A stretch of DNA of 64,000 nt from JAAYDH01 sp964345825. Lineage in GTDB: Bacteria; Bacillota_I; Bacilli_A; RFN20; CAG-826. The translations under genes were made by a program, and so were the position numbers. Shown one piece after another: positions 1 to 8,317 of the stretch; position 1 is the stretch's first letter, and the number at the start of each line of letters is the position of its first letter. The notes beneath the pieces were generated by a model, which had not been told where the DNA came from, did not search any database, and saw only the letters and a list, made by a program, of their open reading frames with translations. The stretch covers positions 1 to 64,000 of the forward strand of contig CAYFSI010000001.1 of NCBI GenBank assembly GCA_964345825.1. The letters are read 5' to 3'.

Positions 1-1
1 C

Positions 2-832
2 GATATTCCCAATGCCAATATGATTATTGTCGAAGATAGTGAAAACTATGGTCTTGCTCAGCTATATCAAATTAAAGGAAGAGTGGGCAGAAGTGATCGC
101 ATTGCTTATGCCTATTTAATGTATTCACCTCATAAAATACTTAAAGAAAAAGCCCAAAAAAGACTAAAAGCGATTCAAGATTTTACTGAACTAGGTTCAG
201 GCTACAAAATTGCCCAAAGAGATTTAATGATTCGTGGTTCGGGAGATGTTCTCGGACCCGAACAAGCTGGTTTTATCGATTCCATTGGTCTCGATATGTA
301 TATTAAGTTATTAAATGAAGCAGTTAAGGAAAAAATGACTGGCGAGAAGATTGAGGAAGTCGAATCCGCACCTACTTTATCCATTGATGCTTTTATACCG
401 GACACTTTTGCAAATGATTCAGATAAAATTGAACTTTATCAGGAAATATTGTCGTCCCCATCTATCGAAGCATTAGCTTCCACGAAGATCAGAACTCGTG
501 ATATCTTTGGAAAGATTCCATCTGAAGTCGAACTTTTGTTTAAAAAAAGAAATATTGATTTATTAGTCAAAGAAGCAAGAGTGGAATCATTACAAGAAAA
601 AGTTCAAATTATTGAATTGGTGCTTGGGGATGATTATTTAAGAATAAGAGGAATTGGCAATATGCTATTCCAAGCAGTTATTCCTTACCTCCAAGTTGTG
701 AAGATTAGCTACTTAAATAACAAATTTAAAATATCTTTAACGAAAAGGCAGAATTGGATTTCTGATTTAGAGAACATATTAAAGAGTTTGGTAAATGTCT
801 TGATTAATAATAAAATAATAGAAGAAGTATGA
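2..832 (+). CDS. mfd: Transcription-repair coupling factor Mfd, C-terminal part (cut by window edge)
   Basis: The frame is open from base 2, so only the last 276 or so residues of a protein that is normally about 1150 residues long are present. Mfd is the ATP-driven translocase that removes stalled RNA polymerase from lesions and recruits UvrA. The first residues, DIPNAN, are the helicase motif V region. They are followed by the motif VI segment QIKGRVGRSDRIAYAYLMY, and the remainder matches the C-terminal TRCF domain (IGLDMYIKLLNEAV). The stop overlaps the start of the next gene as ATGA. Position upstream of an S4 protein and tilS is the usual Bacilli order. Identity is firm; the N-terminal UvrB-like and polymerase-binding domains lie outside the window. 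Confidence 0.95.
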   Translation, partial: DIPNANMIIVEDSENYGLAQLYQIKGRVGRSDRIAYAYLMYSPHKILKEKAQKRLKAIQDFTELGSGYKIAQRDLMIRGSGDVLGPEQAGFIDSIGLDMYIKLLNEAVKEKMTGEKIEEVESAPTLSIDAFIPDTFANDSDKIELYQEILSSPSIEALASTKIRTRDIFGKIPSEVELLFKKRNIDLLVKEARVESLQEKVQIIELVLGDDYLRIRGIGNMLFQAVIPYLQVVKISYLNNKFKISLTKRQNWISDLENILKSLVNVLINNKIIEEV

Positions 833-1086
833 GAGCAGATTTAGTTTTGAAACAAACCGCTATTATCAAGCGAAGAGTAATTGCAAAATCCATATTAGAA
901 AAGGGTTGTGTTTTAGTTAATGACAAAATCGCTAAGCCATCAACAGAGGTTAAAAGCAATGATGTTTTATGTGTATCTTTAGGGGAGCGTTTAATTAAAA
1001 CAAAAATTATTATCGAATCGCGTGGAAAAAAAGAAATCGCGACGAGCGAAATTCTTTCTATTGAGAAAACACAAAATGAATCTTAA
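829..1086 (+). CDS. rqcP: S4-domain RNA-binding protein RqcP (YabO/Hsp15 family)
   Basis: This 85-residue protein is almost entirely one S4 RNA-binding domain. The segment IIKRRVIAKSILEKGCVLVN carries the usual S4 basic helix-turn and VN turn. In Bacillus the protein of this size at this position, RqcP, stabilises tRNA in the P site of the 50S subunit during RqcH-directed alanine tailing of stalled chains. The start overlaps the mfd stop (ATGA), so translation is probably coupled. The 3' end overlaps the start of tilS by 11 bases. Whether RqcH exists in this organism cannot be told from the window. An alternative is a general Hsp15-like heat-shock RNA-binding protein. Confidence 0.85.
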   Translation: MRADLVLKQTAIIKRRVIAKSILEKGCVLVNDKIAKPSTEVKSNDVLCVSLGERLIKTKIIIESRGKKEIATSEILSIEKTQNES

Positions 1087-2278
1087 TTTGGATCCTGCAA
1101 AAAAGTACCTATTAGCATGTTCTTTTGGCCCTGACTCAATGGCCTTGTTATCCTTATTATTGAAAGGAAGCTATTCCTTTTCAGTTGCCCATGTAAACTA
1201 TAATTTAAGACAAGAATCACAAGAAGAAACAAAAGGCTTAAGTAAATTTTGCAAAGCTAATGGAATTCCCTTTTATATACACAACGTGGAAGAAAAAATT
1301 ACCTCCAATGTCGAAGAGAGATGCAGAGATATTCGTTACGAGTTTTTTCAAGGTTTATATGCACTTTTAAATATTGATTATTTGCTTGTCGGACATAATC
1401 AAGATGACAATATTGAGACATATTTATTGCAAAAAAAGCGCAAAAACCTCGTTAAAAATTTTGGAATCCAAAAAGAGACAACTATATTAAACATGCATGT
1501 AAATCGTCCTTTACTTGATTACAAAAAAAGTTATTTGGCATTTTATTGCATCGAAAACAATATTCCGTTTTCTATTGATTCATCTAATCTAACCAACCAA
1601 TTTCAAAGAAACAGAATCCGCCATGAAGTTGTCGAAAAATTAAGCGATAAAAAAAGAGAAGAAATATTAAATGAGATTAATGATAAAAATCTTGAGCTAC
1701 TTGCTCTTAGAAGTAAAGTTGAAATTGAGCAAGCAAATAAATGTGACTTTCTCAAGAGGCTTGATGATCGAGAACTTGCCTATGCTCTTACATTTTTAGG
1801 AAGAAAAGTTAAGCCAGATTTTGAAATTTCTTTGCGATTTGTCAAGCAAGTGAGGAAACTACTCGAATCAGTAAAACCAAATATTGAAACGAAGGTTAAA
1901 AATATTCTATTTATTAAAGCATATAATCAATGCAATTTTTCACTTCCCATTGAGCCTATTGATTATTCTTTTGTAATGGACTCGCCAAGCCAAATGGACA
2001 CGATGTTCTTCTACGCTGATTTCCAAAACAACTATTCGAATCGAAACATTGCTTTGAAAGATTTTCCTCTTACTATTAGAAATGCATACAAAGAAGATGA
2101 ATATATTGTCTCGGGCTATAAGACAACTATTAGGCGTTTATTTATTGACTGGAAAATGCCTCTTGAATTAAGAAAACGTTGGCCAGTGATTATCAACAAA
2201 AAGGGTGTTGTAATATATGTTCCTCGTTATAAGCCAGATTTTGTTCCCTCTAAAAATATTAATTTTTATGTAAAATAA
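1076..2278 (+). CDS. tilS: tRNA(Ile) lysidine synthase TilS
   Basis: TilS adds lysine to C34 of tRNA-Ile(CAU) so that it reads AUA. The predicted 400-residue product starts with the N-type ATP pyrophosphatase PP-loop. This appears as SFGPDS at residues 16-21, with Phe where most TilS proteins have Gly. Later marks include the segment LLVGHNQDDNIETYLLQ and RNRIRHEVV, both typical of the catalytic domain. The C-terminal third would be the tRNA acceptor-binding domain. I chose the ATG at 1076 because it places the PP-loop close to the N-terminus, as in the family; an upstream in-frame ATG at 1022 would add 18 basic residues inside rqcP. It is transcribed with mfd-rqcP. Confidence 0.93.
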   Translation: MNLNLDPAKKYLLACSFGPDSMALLSLLLKGSYSFSVAHVNYNLRQESQEETKGLSKFCKANGIPFYIHNVEEKITSNVEERCRDIRYEFFQGLYALLNIDYLLVGHNQDDNIETYLLQKKRKNLVKNFGIQKETTILNMHVNRPLLDYKKSYLAFYCIENNIPFSIDSSNLTNQFQRNRIRHEVVEKLSDKKREEILNEINDKNLELLALRSKVEIEQANKCDFLKRLDDRELAYALTFLGRKVKPDFEISLRFVKQVRKLLESVKPNIETKVKNILFIKAYNQCNFSLPIEPIDYSFVMDSPSQMDTMFFYADFQNNYSNRNIALKDFPLTIRNAYKEDEYIVSGYKTTIRRLFIDWKMPLELRKRWPVIINKKGVVIYVPRYKPDFVPSKNINFYVK

Positions 2279-2349
2279 GTGTTTTGCTTTTTTCATGTGC
2301 CTATAATAATGTATAATTCTCTTAATTAGCGATTGAGGCTAATTCCCTA

Positions 2350-2356
2350 AGGAGGT
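2350..2356 (+). promoter_or_regulatory. Strong Shine-Dalgarno of ftsH
   Basis: AGGAGGT lies 5 bases before the ftsH ATG and matches the anti-SD of 16S rRNA very well. The 83-base gap after tilS also holds a TATAAT at about 2312-2317, so ftsH may have its own promoter, but I see no convincing -35 box. This site is a useful contrast to the many genes in the window that lack any SD. Confidence 0.7.
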
Positions 2357-2361
2357 ATTCT

Positions 2362-4440
2362 ATGGCAGAACAACAAGCACCCCAAAGAAGACGATCACCA
2401 TTAAACTATATTTTTTCTTTTGTAGTCATAATCAGCTTCATATTTTTGATGATTATGCTATTCACCAATTTATTCAGTTCCTCAGTTCATTTAACTTCTT
2501 ATCAATTTGAAGAGGCATTATTAAACAAAAATGTCGACAATGTTACTGAAACAATTTACGATTCACGCTTAATTAAGTTAAGTGGAACTTACACTAAGGT
2601 AAATCCGCAGACCCAAAAGGAAACCAAGCACAATTATTATCTCTATGTGCATCCTGATTACTACACTTCTATTCAAGATTTCGAAGTTGCTAACCTTGAC
2701 ACACCTGAAGATGACTTGCTTCCAGTTGTTAACGGATCTCTAATGTCAATCATCCATGATGCCACATATTTGGATCAAGGGGCCTTGATTACCAAACCAT
2801 ATTCCCCTTCTTGGTGGGATGTTTGGGGGCCGACCTTAATAATGTTAGGTGGCAGCGCGATATTAGTTATCTTCTTATTAACAAGAATGTCTGGTTCAAT
2901 TTCTGGAGCCAATAATAAGGCATTAGAATTCAATAAATCTCGTGCTCGTCGTCAGACATCAAGCAAAGTTAAATTTACTGATGTCGCCGGAGCAGAAGAA
3001 GAGAAAGTCGAAATGAAAGAAATTGTCGACTATTTGAAAGAACCAAAGAAATTCTCAAAATTTGGAGCAAAATTACCTAGAGGCATTCTTTTAGTAGGGC
3101 CTCCAGGATGTGGCAAAACGCTTTTAGCAAAAGCTGTTGCTGGCGAAGCTGGTGTTCCGTTTTATTCCATTTCTGGTTCCGACTTTGTCGAAATGTTTGT
3201 AGGCGTTGGTGCTGGTCGTGTTAGAGACATGTTCCGCGTTGCTAAAGAAAATGCCCCTTGTTTAGTATTTATCGATGAAATCGATGCTGTTGGTAGACAA
3301 AGAGGCGCTGGTTTAGGCGGCGGAAACGATGAACGTGAACAAACTCTTAACCAATTGCTCGTTGAGATGGATGGATTCTCTGATAACTCAGGAATTATCG
3401 TTATTGCTGCTACTAACCGCGATGATGTCCTCGATCCAGCTTTGTTAAGAGCAGGTCGTTTTGATCGCAAAATTACTGTTTCGCTTCCCGATCGTCAAGG
3501 ACGAGAAGATATCTTCAAAGTCCATTCAAGAAATAAGAAAATTTCAGCCGATGTTGATTTCCATGCCCTAGCCAAAAGAACGGTTGGCTTCTCAGGCGCG
3601 GATATTGAAAATATTATGAACGAAGCCGCTATTTTAGCGGTTCGAAAAGATAAGACTTCTATTGGAATTGATGAAGTCGATGAAGCAATCGATCGTCGAA
3701 TTGCTGGACCAGCCAAATCGTCGCGTTCTTTAAATGCTCACGAAAGAGACATTGTTGCTTATCATGAGGCTGGACACGCCATTATTGGTTTAAAATGGCC
3801 ACATAGTGATAAGGTTCAGAAAATCACAATTATTCCTCGCGGCAATACCGGCGGCCATGTTCGTATGTCACCCGAAGAGGATAGATTCTTGCTTACAAAA
3901 AAAGAATTAGAAGCTCGCATCATTGGTTATCTTGGAGGTCGCTCTAGCGAAGAAATATTCTTTGATGATGTTTCTACCGGCGCCCAAAATGATATTGAAA
4001 TGGCGACTCAAATTGCTCGAATGATGGTTACCGAACTTGGTATGTCTTCCCTCGGACCAATCCAATATGAAAGAGATTCAGGCTCAGTTTTCCTTGGTCG
4101 TGATTACACAAGTTCACAAAAGAATTTCTCTGTGGAAACCGCAACTAAAATAGATGCTGAATTAAGAAAGATTATCGATTCTTCACATGCTCTTGCAAAA
4201 AAGATTATTCTTGAAAATAAAGATGATGTTGAATTAATTGCAAAGACACTTCTCGAATATGAACAAATCACCGCAGAAGAAATTGATTATTTGCTTGAAC
4301 ATCGTGAATTGAAGCGAAATGGAAAGAGCAATAATCACATTACGGAAAATGTTACCATTAATGATGCTCAACCCATTGCGAATGACGCTGCTCAAGAGAA
4401 TGTTGAATCAGTTGATTCGACAAAAGAAAAGGGTGAATAA
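2362..4440 (+). CDS. ftsH: ATP-dependent zinc metalloprotease FtsH
   Basis: This 692-residue membrane AAA+ protease degrades misassembled membrane proteins and short-lived regulators. It may also degrade some ssrA-tagged products. Two membrane segments (about 15-37 and 154-174) bracket an extracytoplasmic domain. The Walker A motif GPPGCGKT is at 246-253, Walker B is in LVFIDEIDAVG near 300, and the second region of homology is near ATNRDDVLDPALLRAGRFDR. The zinc site HEAGH is at 468-472. The tail after about residue 640 is acidic and low complexity, as usual. A short hairpin terminator follows immediately. Function is certain; specific substrates are not visible. Confidence 0.98.
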   Translation: MAEQQAPQRRRSPLNYIFSFVVIISFIFLMIMLFTNLFSSSVHLTSYQFEEALLNKNVDNVTETIYDSRLIKLSGTYTKVNPQTQKETKHNYYLYVHPDYYTSIQDFEVANLDTPEDDLLPVVNGSLMSIIHDATYLDQGALITKPYSPSWWDVWGPTLIMLGGSAILVIFLLTRMSGSISGANNKALEFNKSRARRQTSSKVKFTDVAGAEEEKVEMKEIVDYLKEPKKFSKFGAKLPRGILLVGPPGCGKTLLAKAVAGEAGVPFYSISGSDFVEMFVGVGAGRVRDMFRVAKENAPCLVFIDEIDAVGRQRGAGLGGGNDEREQTLNQLLVEMDGFSDNSGIIVIAATNRDDVLDPALLRAGRFDRKITVSLPDRQGREDIFKVHSRNKKISADVDFHALAKRTVGFSGADIENIMNEAAILAVRKDKTSIGIDEVDEAIDRRIAGPAKSSRSLNAHERDIVAYHEAGHAIIGLKWPHSDKVQKITIIPRGNTGGHVRMSPEEDRFLLTKKELEARIIGYLGGRSSEEIFFDDVSTGAQNDIEMATQIARMMVTELGMSSLGPIQYERDSGSVFLGRDYTSSQKNFSVETATKIDAELRKIIDSSHALAKKIILENKDDVELIAKTLLEYEQITAEEIDYLLEHRELKRNGKSNNHITENVTINDAQPIANDAAQENVESVDSTKEKGE

Positions 4441-4460
4441 GAGAGGCTTTCCTCTCTTTT
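4441..4460 (+). terminator. Hairpin terminator directly after ftsH
   Basis: GAGAGG, loop CTTT, CCTCTC and then TTTT starting one base after the ftsH stop. The stem is only 6 bp, so termination may be partial. The dusB ATG lies 4 bases beyond the T tract. Confidence 0.7.
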
Positions 4461-4464
4461 CCTT

Positions 4465-5433
4465 ATGTGGAAAATTGGCAATTTAAAAATTGATGGCAAA
4501 GTCGTTCTTGCCCCTATGGCGGGAATTACATCAGTAGGTTATCGAAATTTCATGATTCCTTTTGGCGTTTCTTTAAGCGTCACTGAAATGATTTCTGACA
4601 TGGGTTTGATCTACGGAAACGATGAGACAAAAGAGTATTTGGACTTTGAAAAGAACAATGTTCCAATAGGCGTTCAATTGTTTGGTTACGATCCGTATAA
4701 CCTTGCAAAATCCGCTCAAATAGCGCAGAAAATGAATAAAAATATTGATTTTTTTGATATTAATATGGGGTGTCCTGTTCCTAAGGTAACGAAAACCGGT
4801 GCTGGTTCTTCTTTAATGAAAAATCCTGAATTATGTGGTAAAATTGTTGGAGAAATTAAGAAAGTTACTGACATTCCCGTCACTGCCAAAATTCGTTTAG
4901 GTTGGGATGACAAGTCGGTTAACTTTTTAGAGGTGATTGAAGAGCTTGAAAAGGCTGGAGTAGATGCTATTTGTATCCATGCTAGAACTCGCGCTGAACT
5001 TTATAGTGGGTCTCCTCATTATGAATTATTAAAGGATCTACAAAAGCAGATGCACGTACCCCTCATAATCTCGGGTAATATTTTCACCTTAGACGAAGCC
5101 ATTGAGGCTCTTGAAATAACAGGCGCTGAAGGTGTAATGGTGGCTCGAGGAGGAATGGGAAATCCCTTCCTTATCAAACAAATCGATCACTATTATCGTA
5201 CCGGTGAGAAACTTCCCAATCCAACGCTTGATGAACAAAAACAATGGTGTTTAGAGTTGGGACAAACGTTAACAAAGACGATGGGAGAACTTCGAGCAAT
5301 GAAAATATATCGAGGTATTGCGCCAAAGTTTTTTAATGGTTTTCCGGGTGCAAAGGCTATCAAAGTACGCCTTGCCACAGAGCTAACCGATTTGGACTCT
5401 TTAGAGACAATTTTGAATTCAATCCACTTTTGA
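4465..5433 (+). CDS. dusB: tRNA-dihydrouridine synthase (Dus family)
   Basis: This FMN- and NADPH-dependent enzyme reduces uridines in the tRNA D-loop. The 322-residue TIM-barrel protein opens with IGNLKIDGKVVLAPMAGIT, the canonical Dus start. It has the catalytic Cys103 in MGCPVPKV, the KIRLGWDD segment, the IHARTR phosphate loop and MVARGGMGNP near the C-terminal end of the barrel. The assignment to the DusB type rests on overall resemblance and Bacilli synteny next to lysS. No SD is visible before the ATG, and the preceding bases are the T tract of the ftsH terminator. Initiation may therefore depend on readthrough or reinitiation. It ends with TGA, which shows that TGA is a stop here. Confidence 0.93.
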   Translation: MWKIGNLKIDGKVVLAPMAGITSVGYRNFMIPFGVSLSVTEMISDMGLIYGNDETKEYLDFEKNNVPIGVQLFGYDPYNLAKSAQIAQKMNKNIDFFDINMGCPVPKVTKTGAGSSLMKNPELCGKIVGEIKKVTDIPVTAKIRLGWDDKSVNFLEVIEELEKAGVDAICIHARTRAELYSGSPHYELLKDLQKQMHVPLIISGNIFTLDEAIEALEITGAEGVMVARGGMGNPFLIKQIDHYYRTGEKLPNPTLDEQKQWCLELGQTLTKTMGELRAMKIYRGIAPKFFNGFPGAKAIKVRLATELTDLDSLETILNSIHF

Positions 5434-5494
5434 CTACATATATGTCAAAGTTTCACATATACTATTTTAGAATAAGGTAATCGAGGTGTAATTT

Positions 5495-6982
5495 ATGGAC
5501 ATTAAGGAACTTAACGATCAAGAACAAGCTAGAAGAGAAAAGCTTCCCAAGTACAAAGAACTTGGCGTCGACCCCTTTGGTCAATCATACAAAGTCAGTC
5601 ATCAAATCTCTGACATTCGTTTAATTTGTGGAAAAAAATCTGCTAAAGCACTTGAAAAACTACATCTTGAAGTGTCGGTCGCAGGAAGAATTAAAGCCCT
5701 TCGTCGAATGGGAAAGGCCTCCTTTGTTAACATTACTGACAAGACTGGCAATATCCAAGCCTATATCGGAATTGATGTTATTGGCGAAAAATCCTACAAT
5801 GTTTTCCGCTTAGCTGACCTTGGTGACATTGTTGGCTTAAAAGGCTATATCATGATGACTAAAACTGGTGAGCTCACCATTAAAGTTTTGAAATACACTC
5901 ACCTCACCAAATGTTTACATCCTCTTCCCGAAAAGTTCCATGGCCTTACTGATATTGAAGAGAGAAGTCGTAGAAGATATCTTGATCTCATCGTTAATGA
6001 CGAGTCGAGGAATATTGCTTTTACTCGTCCAAGAATTATCCGAGCAATTCAACATTTCCTGGATAATAAAGGATTCGTTGAGGTTGAAACCCCTGTTCTC
6101 AATCCTATTTTAGGCGGTGCAAACGCTCGTCCCTTTGTCACTCACCATAACACTCTTGACCGTAACTTCTATCTAAGAATTGCTACTGAGTTGCCATTAA
6201 AAAGACTAATTGTGGGTGGAATGGAAAAGGTTTATGAAATTGGCCATATGTTCCGTAATGAAGGAATGGATGCCAGCCATAATCCAGAGTTCACCTCCAT
6301 CGAAATTTATGAAGCTTTTTCTGATTTAAAACACATTGGTTCTCTCACCGAAAAATTGATTAGAACGGTAGCTAAAGAAATCACCGGAAGCGCTATTATT
6401 CAATATCAAGATAAAATAATAGATTTTAAAAAACCATTCCGCTGGGTTTCTATGAATGATCTCATCAAGGAAAAGACTGGCGTTGATTTTGCAAAAGACA
6501 TCAAGACTTTTGAAGAAGCTAAAGCCATTGCTGATCAATATAGAATTCATCTCGATAAATTTAAGAATACTGTTGGTTATGTAATGAACGAATTATATGA
6601 GGAATTATGCCAAAATGAATTAATTCAACCAACCTTTGTTTACTCTTATCCAATTGAAGTTTCTCCTCTCACCAAAAAGGGAAAAGATCCTCGCTTCACT
6701 GAACGATTTGAACTATTTGTAAACGGAAAAGAAATCGGAAACGCATACACTGAACTAAACGATCCGATCGACCAAAGAGAAAGATTCGTCGCTCAGCTCA
6801 AAGCTAAAGAATTAGGCGACAGCGAAGCTAACGAGATGGATGACGATTTCATAGAAGCGCTTGAATATGGTATGCCTCCCGCTGGTGGTGTTGGCCTTGG
6901 GATTGACCGCTTGGTGATGTTACTAACTAACCAAGCCTCGATTCGTGAAGTGATACTATTCCCCACCATGAAGGATAGATAG
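5495..6982 (+). CDS. lysS: Lysyl-tRNA synthetase, class II
   Basis: LysRS charges tRNA-Lys in the cytoplasm. The 495-residue protein has the N-terminal OB-fold anticodon domain (about 50-150, with RRMGKASFVNITD). The class II core carries motif 2 (MFRNEGMDASHNPEFT, near residue 250) and motif 3 (GVGLGIDRLVMLL near the end). The length is normal. A clear SD (GAGGTG) precedes the ATG. The gap after dusB is 61 bases and holds AT-rich promoter-like sequence (TTGACT at 5430-5435, TATACT at 5458-5463), but the 22-base spacing is too long for a confident promoter. A strong terminator follows the gene. Confidence 0.98.
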   Translation: MDIKELNDQEQARREKLPKYKELGVDPFGQSYKVSHQISDIRLICGKKSAKALEKLHLEVSVAGRIKALRRMGKASFVNITDKTGNIQAYIGIDVIGEKSYNVFRLADLGDIVGLKGYIMMTKTGELTIKVLKYTHLTKCLHPLPEKFHGLTDIEERSRRRYLDLIVNDESRNIAFTRPRIIRAIQHFLDNKGFVEVETPVLNPILGGANARPFVTHHNTLDRNFYLRIATELPLKRLIVGGMEKVYEIGHMFRNEGMDASHNPEFTSIEIYEAFSDLKHIGSLTEKLIRTVAKEITGSAIIQYQDKIIDFKKPFRWVSMNDLIKEKTGVDFAKDIKTFEEAKAIADQYRIHLDKFKNTVGYVMNELYEELCQNELIQPTFVYSYPIEVSPLTKKGKDPRFTERFELFVNGKEIGNAYTELNDPIDQRERFVAQLKAKELGDSEANEMDDDFIEALEYGMPPAGGVGLGIDRLVMLLTNQASIREVILFPTMKDR

Positions 6983-6988
6983 AAAATT

Positions 6989-7012
6989 AAGGAACGATTG
7001 TTCCTTTTTTCT
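6989..7012 (+). terminator. Rho-independent terminator of lysS
   Basis: AAGGAAC, loop GATT, GTTCCTT followed by TTTT. A 7 bp stem seven bases after the lysS stop. Confidence 0.85.
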
Positions 7013-7083
7013 TTTGTTTGTGAAAAATTGAAGCTCAAACACTCTATATATGTAGGCGATGCATATGGGTGCAACACAAGCGC

Positions 7084-7112
7084 TTGACCTCATTACCTTG
7101 GAAATGTATAAT
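7084..7112 (+). promoter_or_regulatory. Sigma-A promoter of rpsF-ssb-rpsR
   Basis: TTGACC at 7084-7089, a 17-base spacer, and a perfect TATAAT at 7107-7112. The -35 box is embedded in the palindrome CAAGCGCTTG (7077-7086), which could be a protein-binding site. Transcription would start near 7119, giving a leader of about 68 bases. Confidence 0.85.
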
Positions 7113-7118
7113 TACAAG

Positions 7119-7160
7119 TGCTATTTATAGCATTACTCTCTGCTGCCACTAGTTGGCAGC
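7119..7160 (+). promoter_or_regulatory. Two-hairpin leader of the rpsF operon
   Basis: The predicted 5' leader folds into TGCTA-TTTA-TAGCA (7119-7132) and GCTGCCA-CTAGT-TGGCAGC (7142-7160), just upstream of the rpsF SD. In many bacteria the S6:S18 dimer binds the rpsF leader for autoregulation. The CCG trinucleotide typical of that motif is not obvious here, so the assignment is tentative. Confidence 0.45.
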
Positions 7161-7186
7161 CAGATAGACCAAAGGGAGGTAAAAAA

Positions 7187-7477
7187 ATGCGCAATTACGA
7201 AATTATGTACATTTTGAAGGCCGATTTAGATGAAGCCGGACGCGCAGCTGAGAAAGAAAATCTTCACAAGCTTCTCACCGATAATGGTGCGGAAGTTAAG
7301 AAGGTTGACGAATCACTCGGCTTACGTGAGTTAGCTTATCCTATCAAGGATGAAGTTAAAGGCTACTATGTTGTCATTAAAGTGTCCGCTGGCGATCAAG
7401 CATTGTATCAATTCAATCGCAAAGTTCGCCACAATCCGAATGTGTTACGTCATTTAGTTGTCGTCGAACACGAGTAA
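7187..7477 (+). CDS. rpsF: 30S ribosomal protein S6
   Basis: S6 binds the central domain of 16S rRNA together with S18. The 96-residue product begins MRNYEIMYILKADLDE and contains ELAYPIKDEVKGYYVVIKV and LRHLVVVEHE, all diagnostic of the family. The ATG at 7187 is chosen because a GGGAGGT SD sits 7 bases upstream. An in-frame ATG at 7118 lies at the predicted transcription start and would add a non-conserved extension. It is first in the rpsF-ssb-rpsR operon, an order conserved across Bacilli, which couples ribosome and replication functions. Confidence 0.97.
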   Translation: MRNYEIMYILKADLDEAGRAAEKENLHKLLTDNGAEVKKVDESLGLRELAYPIKDEVKGYYVVIKVSAGDQALYQFNRKVRHNPNVLRHLVVVEHE

Positions 7478-7492
7478 GGAGGATAATCATTT

Positions 7493-7921
7493 ATGATTAA
7501 TCGTGTAGTTCTTGTGGGTCGCTTAACCCGCGATCCTGAACTCAAAAAGACCAATTCCGGTAATTCTGTTTGTTCATTCACCATTGCGGTTGACAATCGG
7601 ATGAAAAATCCTGACGGAACAAAATCTGCCAGTTTCATTCCATGCGTCGCATTTAGCCAAACAGCTGACAGTATGAGCAAATTCACCAGAAAAGGTTCAT
7701 TGGTAGGTGTCGAAGGCCGCCTAAATCAACGTTCATATCAACGCCAAGATGGCACTAAAGCTAGTGTCCTTGAAGTAGTTTGTGATTCCGTTCAATTTCT
7801 AGAGCCAAAAGCTGCGATGGCAGTTGAAAATGGCGATGCTATTGGTAGTGCGTTACCAATTGAAAATGAAGGAAAGAATCTTGATTCATTAGACTTGCCA
7901 GACGATGACCTTCCATTCTAA
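7493..7921 (+). CDS. ssb: Single-stranded DNA-binding protein
   Basis: SSB coats single-stranded DNA in replication and repair. The 142-residue protein has the OB fold (MINRVVLVGRLTRDPELKKT, VEGRLNQRSYQRQDGTK) in its first 105 residues, then a short acidic linker. It ends in the tip DLPDDDLPF, the docking peptide for partner proteins such as PriA and RecO. The linker is short for the family. A strong SD (AAGGAGG) lies in the 15-base gap after rpsF. It is cotranscribed with rpsF and rpsR. Confidence 0.97.
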   Translation: MINRVVLVGRLTRDPELKKTNSGNSVCSFTIAVDNRMKNPDGTKSASFIPCVAFSQTADSMSKFTRKGSLVGVEGRLNQRSYQRQDGTKASVLEVVCDSVQFLEPKAAMAVENGDAIGSALPIENEGKNLDSLDLPDDDLPF

Positions 7922-7939
7922 TAAGAAAGGAATATAAAA

Positions 7940-8167
7940 ATGGCATTCAAAAAGGTTAGACCACACAGAAAAGTATGCTTGTTCTGCAAATCAAAGAGCA
8001 AATTTATTGACTATAAAGATGTGGAATTACTAAAAACAATGGTTACTCCAAATGGAAAAATTTCTCCACGTAGAGCAACTGGAACTTGTGCTAAACACCA
8101 GAGAGAGTTAGCTAAGGCTATTAAAAACGCTCGCCTCATGGCTCTTCTCCCATACGTTGAAGAATAG
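7940..8167 (+). CDS. rpsR: 30S ribosomal protein S18
   Basis: S18 pairs with S6 on the 30S platform. The 75-residue product has the conserved segments KFIDYKDVELL and PRRATGTCAKHQRELAKAIKNAR, ending ALLPYVEE. Two Cys residues near the N-terminus (CLFCK) resemble the start of a zinc-type S18, although the full four-Cys set is not present. It has a good SD (AAAGGAA) and is last in its operon, followed by a strong terminator. Confidence 0.97.
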   Translation: MAFKKVRPHRKVCLFCKSKSKFIDYKDVELLKTMVTPNGKISPRRATGTCAKHQRELAKAIKNARLMALLPYVEE

Positions 8168-8195
8168 TCGCTTGTTGAGCGCATAATTATGTATC

Positions 8196-8230
8196 AAAAA
8201 AGACCATTATTAAGATGGTCTTTTTTATTT
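8196..8230 (+). terminator. Rho-independent terminator of rpsF-ssb-rpsR
   Basis: AGACCAT (8201-8207), a 7-base loop, and ATGGTCT (8215-8221) flanked by an A run and followed by a long T tract. Confidence 0.85.
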
Positions 8231-8317
8231 CTAGGCAAATACAAATATTCGCTTTTGCGAAATTGTATTTAATAAAAACGACAATATTATATATAATATA
8301 GGCACAGGAGTTACTCT

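Noticed and set aside
3162..3470. 102-residue minus-strand ORF inside ftsH
   Set aside because: Antisense shadow of the AAA domain; composition is Ser/Pro/Arg-rich as expected from complementary codons.
5425..5440. TGA at the end of dusB as possible Trp codon
   Set aside because: Several genes end cleanly in TGA while Trp is TGG, so the standard code applies.
5430..5463. TTGACT and TATACT upstream of lysS as a promoter
   Set aside because: Spacing is 22 bases, outside the sigma-A range; kept only as a note.
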